This document shows, piece after piece, positions 40,995 through 43,956 of a stretch of 43,956 nt of DNA. Below the pieces are notes generated by a model. It had not been told where the DNA came from. It ran no database searches and saw nothing but the letters and a program-made list of their open reading frames with translations. Made by a program: the position numbers and the translations under genes. This stretch comes from an uncultured Eubacteriales bacterium (GTDB lineage Bacteria > Bacillota > Clostridia > Oscillospirales > Oscillospiraceae), in contig CASEOA010000096.1 in assembly GCA_949289455.1 (NCBI GenBank), positions 1 through 43,956 on the forward strand, written 5' to 3'. The first letter of the stretch is position 1. Each line of letters opens with the position of its first letter.

Positions 40995-41504
40995 GTGGCC
41001 CACGGGCTTCAGCGGCTTACCCGCGCGGCGGTGCTCACCGCCCTGGCCCTGGCTCTGTCAGTGGCTGAGGGCCTGGCCCCCCTCACCATCCTCTTCCCTC
41101 TGCCCGGCCTGCGGCTGGGGCTGGCCAATCTGGTCACCGTCTACGCCCTGTGCCGCCTGTCCGGCCGGGAGGCCCTGCTCATTCTGGTGGCCCGGTGTCT
41201 GCTGGGCTCCCTGCTGGGGGGCAACCTGATGGCCCTGGCCTTCTCCCTTACCGGCGGGCTGCTGGCCCTGGCTGTCATGGCCCTGCTGCTCCGTGTGCCC
41301 GGCCTGTCCCTCTTCGGGGTGTCCATCGCCGGGGCCGCCGCCCACAACACCGGCCAGATCCTGGCCGCCATGGTGGTGCTGGGAGGCCGTGCCCCCCTGG
41401 TGTACCTGCCCCCCCTGCTGCTGTGCTCCCTGGTCACCGGGGCGGTGACCGGCGGGGTCTCCATCCTGCTGGTACAGCGCATCCCCGCCCCCGGCAGGCC
41501 CTGA
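40995..41504 (+). CDS. Gx transporter family / Hpre_diP_synt_I membrane protein (EetB-like)
   Basis: A 169-residue protein with about five membrane helices, resembling the substrate-binding S components of ECF transporters: LTRAAVLTALALALSVAEG, FPLPGLRLGLANLVTVYAL, GREALLILVARCLLGSLLGGNLMALAFSL, IAGAAAHNTGQILAAMVVL. It is often annotated as heptaprenyl diphosphate synthase component I, but no prenyl synthase motif exists. The GTG at 40995 sits nine bases after AAAGGAG; the ATG at 40986 touches the binding site. Its neighbours apbE and the NusG-II gene suggest a role in flavin or quinone supply for extracytoplasmic redox proteins. Confidence 0.87.
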   Translation: MAHGLQRLTRAAVLTALALALSVAEGLAPLTILFPLPGLRLGLANLVTVYALCRLSGREALLILVARCLLGSLLGGNLMALAFSLTGGLLALAVMALLLRVPGLSLFGVSIAGAAAHNTGQILAAMVVLGGRAPLVYLPPLLLCSLVTGAVTGGVSILLVQRIPAPGRP

Positions 41505-41534
41505 ATCCAAACCCTATCCCACAGGAGGTATCCT

Positions 41535-41930
41535 ATGACTGACCGCGAACTGGTGGACCTGGCCTTTACCATGCTGAACCGGTCCTATGTCCCCTATTCC
41601 CACTTCCCCGTGGGGGCCGCCCTGGTCTGTACCGACGGGACGGTCTTTACCGGCTGCAATGTGGAAAATGCGGCCTACGGCTCCACCCTCTGCGCCGAGC
41701 GCACCGCCCTGGTGAAGGCGGTGAGCGAGGGCCGCCGGGACGGCTTTGACCGACTGGCCGTGGTGGGCAACTCCGCCGATTACTGCTGGCCCTGCGGGGC
41801 CTGCCGCCAGATGCTCTATGAGTTTGCCCCCGAACTCAAGCTGCTGGTGGCCCGGTCTGACCGGCAGTTTGTCACCCTCACCCTGACCGAGCTGCTCCCC
41901 CACGGCTTCGGCCCCAGGAGCCTGGACTGA
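41535..41930 (+). CDS. cdd: cytidine deaminase
   Basis: Deaminates cytidine and deoxycytidine in pyrimidine salvage. The 131-residue tetrameric-type enzyme shows SYVPYSHFPVGAALV, FTGCNVENAAYGSTLCAERTAL with the catalytic Glu in CAE, and PCGACRQMLYEF with the two zinc Cys. AGGAGG lies before the ATG. Its stop overlaps the DUF362 start (TGATG), so they are coupled. Confidence 0.97.
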   Translation: MTDRELVDLAFTMLNRSYVPYSHFPVGAALVCTDGTVFTGCNVENAAYGSTLCAERTALVKAVSEGRRDGFDRLAVVGNSADYCWPCGACRQMLYEFAPELKLLVARSDRQFVTLTLTELLPHGFGPRSLD

Positions 41931-43090
41931 TGGCGTACCAGGTATACGCCGTCCCCTGCCCCGACTATGGCGGCGCGGAGCAGGCCATCCGGGAGACTGT
42001 GGCGGCCATGGGGGGCATGGAGCGCTTTGTCCGCCCGGGGGAGCGGATCTTGCTCAAGGTCAACCTGCTGCGGCCCGCCCCGCCGGAGTCCGCCATCTGC
42101 ACCCATCCGGCGGTGGCAGCAGCCATCGCCAAGCTGGTCAAGGAGGCGGGGGGCGCCGCCGTCATTGGGGACAGCCCCGGCGGAGCCCTGCAAAAGGAGT
42201 CGGTTCTTCGGGGCCTATATGAAAAGACCGGCATGGCCCAGGCGGCGGAAGCGGTCGGGGCGGAGCTGGCCCTGGACCCCACCGCCCGGCTGGTGGACCT
42301 GCCGGCGGGCCAGGTGCTGCGGCAGGCCGAGATTATCGCCCCGGTACTGGACACCGACGGAGCCTTTGACCTGTGCAAAATGAAAACCCACGTCTTTATG
42401 AGCATGACCGGGGCGGTGAAAAACAGTTTTGGCATCATTCCCGGCCTGGCAAAGGTGGGGTTCCACGGTTCCCACCACAGCCATGAGCAGTTCGCCCAGG
42501 TGCTGCTGGATCTGGTGGGCTTCCTGAACCCCCGGCTGTGCGTCATGGACGCCGTGCTGGCCATGGAGGGGGAGGGGCCCGGCTCCTCCGGCACCCCCCG
42601 ACAGGTGGGGCTGCTGCTGCTGTCGGACAGTCCCCTGGCCCTGGACGTCATCGCCGGGGAGATCATCGGCCTGCCTCGGGACCGCAACCCGGTTCTGCTG
42701 GCCGCCGCGGCCCGGGGGCTCTCCCCCACCCGTCCCGAAGAGATTCAGCTGGTGGGGGCAGATCTGGCGGAGCTGCGCATCCCGGACTACCGACTGCCCA
42801 AGTTCGTATGGGAGGACCTGATGGGCTTCTTGGGGCCCCTCACCCGGGCCGCCCACCGGCTGACCAAGGGTCTTCTCACCCAGACCCCCCACATCATGGA
42901 GGACCGGTGCGTAGGCTGCGCCATCTGCAAAAACGCCTGCCCCGGCAAGGCCATCACCATGACGGGCAAGGGGGGCAAGGCCAAGGTCCACCCCCGGTCC
43001 TGCATCCACTGCTACTGCTGCCATGAGCTCTGCCCCCAGAAGGCGGTGGAGCTCCGCCGAGGCTGGCTGGGCCGGCGGCTGGGCGGCTGA
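41930..43090 (+). CDS. DUF362 domain protein with two [4Fe-4S] clusters
   Basis: A 386-residue iron-sulfur protein. The DUF362 part (about 1-300) includes GERILLKVNLLRPAPPE, CTHPAVAAAIAKLV, VIGDSPGG, LCKMKTHVFMSMTGAVKNSFG and PRLCVMDAVLAMEGEGPGSSGTPR. The C-terminal ferredoxin domain (about 320-375) has CVGCAICKNACPGKAI and CIHCYCCHELCPQKAV, two four-Cys motifs. The biochemical role of this family is unknown; it is widespread in anaerobes. No signal peptide or membrane helix. Start overlaps the cdd stop. Confidence 0.9.
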   Translation: MAYQVYAVPCPDYGGAEQAIRETVAAMGGMERFVRPGERILLKVNLLRPAPPESAICTHPAVAAAIAKLVKEAGGAAVIGDSPGGALQKESVLRGLYEKTGMAQAAEAVGAELALDPTARLVDLPAGQVLRQAEIIAPVLDTDGAFDLCKMKTHVFMSMTGAVKNSFGIIPGLAKVGFHGSHHSHEQFAQVLLDLVGFLNPRLCVMDAVLAMEGEGPGSSGTPRQVGLLLLSDSPLALDVIAGEIIGLPRDRNPVLLAAAARGLSPTRPEEIQLVGADLAELRIPDYRLPKFVWEDLMGFLGPLTRAAHRLTKGLLTQTPHIMEDRCVGCAICKNACPGKAITMTGKGGKAKVHPRSCIHCYCCHELCPQKAVELRRGWLGRRLGG

Positions 43091-43100
43091 ACTGTATTTT

Positions 43101-43130
43101 TTGAATAACGTCCGGAAAATCGGATATGCT
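43101..43130 (+). promoter_or_regulatory. promoter of the DUF378 gene, TTGAAT-N18-TATGCT
   Basis: TTGAAT (43101-43106), 18 bases, TATGCT (43125-43130), 39 bases before the ATG, in the 78-bp gap after the DUF362 gene. Confidence 0.6.
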
Positions 43131-43168
43131 AACTGCGGCAATTCAATTTGGAGGAGGCAGCATATCCT

Positions 43169-43378
43169 ATGTTCCTGGACAAGATCGCCCTGATCCTAGC
43201 CATTATCGGCGGGCTCAACTGGGGCAGCATCGGCATTTTCCAATTTGACCTGGTGGCCTTTCTCTTTGGCGGTCAGGCCAGCACCTTCAGCCGCATCGTC
43301 TACACCCTGGTGGGCCTGGCGGCCATCTGGTGCATCACCCTGCTCTTCCGGGACCTGCGGGACAGAGACCATACCTGA
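43169..43378 (+). CDS. DUF378 family small membrane protein
   Basis: A 69-residue protein with two hydrophobic helices: DKIALILAIIGGLNWGSIGIF, with the conserved GGLNWG of the family, and FSRIVYTLVGLAAIWCITLLF. GGAGGAGG lies upstream of the ATG at 43169. Such proteins are common in bacteria; function unknown. Followed by a strong terminator. Confidence 0.9.
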   Translation: MFLDKIALILAIIGGLNWGSIGIFQFDLVAFLFGGQASTFSRIVYTLVGLAAIWCITLLFRDLRDRDHT

Positions 43379-43440
43379 GCGCAGTCCAGCGGCCTTTCCA
43401 AAGGCCCATCCCCGGAATAAGAACCGGCAGAATAGAAGCA

Positions 43441-43480
43441 GACCGCCGCGGACGGCATCGTCCCGCGGCGGTCTCTTTTT
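43441..43480. terminator. terminator after the DUF378 gene
   Basis: GACCGCCGCGG (43441-43451) pairs with CCGCGGCGGTC (43463-43473), with further pairs inside, followed by TCTTTTTG. Lies between convergent genes. Confidence 0.88.
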
Positions 43481-43489
43481 GCCTTGCCC

Positions 43490-43819
43490 TCAGTGCTGGG
43501 GAACCACGGCCAGGAAGATCAAATCCTCCGTCCCGTCGTTGATGAGCGTGTGGGCGTGGCCCTCGGGGCAGTAGTGGCAGTCCCCCGGCCCCAGCTTCTC
43601 CTCCGCGCCGTCATAAATAGCCTTGCCGGCGCCGCTGAGGATGTACACCACCTCGCTGCTCCCCGTGTGGGTGTGCAGGCCGATGGAGGCCCCCGGCGTC
43701 AGCCGCCCCCGCATGATCCGGTTGTGCTCGTCCACATGGAGCTTGCCGTAAGTGGTCAGTTCGCCCCCCTTGAAATTGGGCATGGCGCTCTCTTCCATCT
43801 GGGTAAAATCCAGCTTCAT
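43490..43819 (-). CDS. single-domain cupin protein
   Basis: A 109-residue beta-barrel protein. The cupin motifs are visible: PGASIGLHTHTGSSEVVYILSG (metal-binding His pair and Glu) and GPGDCHYCPEGHAHTLIND with two more His residues. Possibly a sugar-phosphate or small-molecule binding protein or a simple enzyme; families with this shape are too broad to assign. The ATG at 43819 is 12 bases after AAAGGA; an ATG at 43831 abuts it. Upstream, to the window end, no clear promoter was found. Confidence 0.88.
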   Translation of the reverse strand: MKLDFTQMEESAMPNFKGGELTTYGKLHVDEHNRIMRGRLTPGASIGLHTHTGSSEVVYILSGAGKAIYDGAEEKLGPGDCHYCPEGHAHTLINDGTEDLIFLAVVPQH

Positions 43820-43946
43820 AGTTATGACCATTCCTTTCCGCTGCGCTTCAAGGCACCAAAGGAAAATGAAACACAGGTGTCTCTAACGCAGCAAGTCGTA
43901 ATTTGTTAGAATAGGCTTGAGGAAGCAGGCACACTACAGAGCACGT

Positions 43947-43954
43947 GGAGGTGA
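43947..43954 (+). promoter_or_regulatory. ribosome binding site of a gene starting beyond the window
   Basis: GGAGGTGA at the very end of the window on the plus strand matches the 16S 3' end; a coding region probably starts just outside. A TAGAAT at 43907-43912 could be its -10. Confidence 0.45.
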
Positions 43955-43956
43955 GT

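Noticed and set aside
40995..41504. heptaprenyl diphosphate synthase subunit
   Set aside because: The common label rests on a family name; the sequence is an ECF-S-like membrane protein without prenyl-transferase motifs, and no catalytic subunit gene is adjacent.

Overview
The window looks like a chromosomal segment of a high-G+C (clearly above 55% by eye) low-branching Firmicute, most likely a gut clostridium of the Oscillospiraceae (Flavonifractor/Intestinimonas-like). The support is indirect: Gram-positive marker genes (LCP ligase, SLH protein, TrmFO, TmcAL, KtrAB, an S-box riboswitch upstream of metK), strong GGAGG ribosome binding sites, sigma-A type promoters, and no outer-membrane genes. 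There is no rRNA, tRNA, CRISPR array or recognisable transposase. Almost all DNA is coding and most genes are housekeeping.

Layout. 1-2.6 kb: acetate kinase (minus) diverges from the acetate-using tRNA modification enzyme TmcAL (plus). 2.7-12.3 kb: one tightly packed minus-strand operon read from a clear promoter at 12.3 kb: smc, a small zinc-ribbon membrane protein, ftsY, rph, rdgB, yhbY, a nadD-yqeK fusion, an LCP cell-wall ligase and rsfS. 12.4-14.6 kb: a plus-strand S-layer (SLH) protein with DnaJ-type zinc repeats sits between smc and rnc, which normally adjoin. 14.6-16.9 kb: rnc (its 3' end duplicated around a hairpin-rich insert), acpP, plsX. 16.95-17.3 kb: a G+C-rich intergenic repeat. 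17.3-25.2 kb: minus-strand ktrB, ktrA, a SpoU methyltransferase, dprA, topA, trmFO, read from a promoter with an attenuator-like leader.

25.3-28.4 kb: an Orr-type amino-acid racemase diverges from a GntR(YtrA-type)/ABC transporter operon with a clear palindromic operator. 28.4-31.8 kb: a rhomboid-fold membrane protein lacking the protease motif, and a pyruvyl-transferase/ferredoxin/FrhB fusion protein. 31.9-35.6 kb: a methyl-cycle block: a C-terminally shortened radical SAM protein overlapping adenosylhomocysteinase, then an S-box riboswitch and metK. The promoters of the two transcription units share a 26-bp upstream block at the same distance from the -10. 35.7-37.9 kb: a YdjI-like SPFH protein and a YdjG-like zinc-ribbon membrane protein. 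38-39.3 kb: a stand-alone LytTR regulator and a polytopic membrane protein. 39.5-43.1 kb: apbE, an EetA-like NusG-II protein, an EetB-like Gx transporter, cytidine deaminase, and a DUF362 ferredoxin-domain protein. 43.2-43.8 kb: a DUF378 membrane protein and a cupin.

The most unusual items are the truncated radical SAM-ahcY coupling with matching promoters, the 49-bp rnc duplication around a hairpin array, the KtrB leader, the PssM/FrhB-like fusion, and the apbE-eetA-eetB set. I did not find a clear new defence or mobile system; everything is judged by reading alone, without alignment or folding software.
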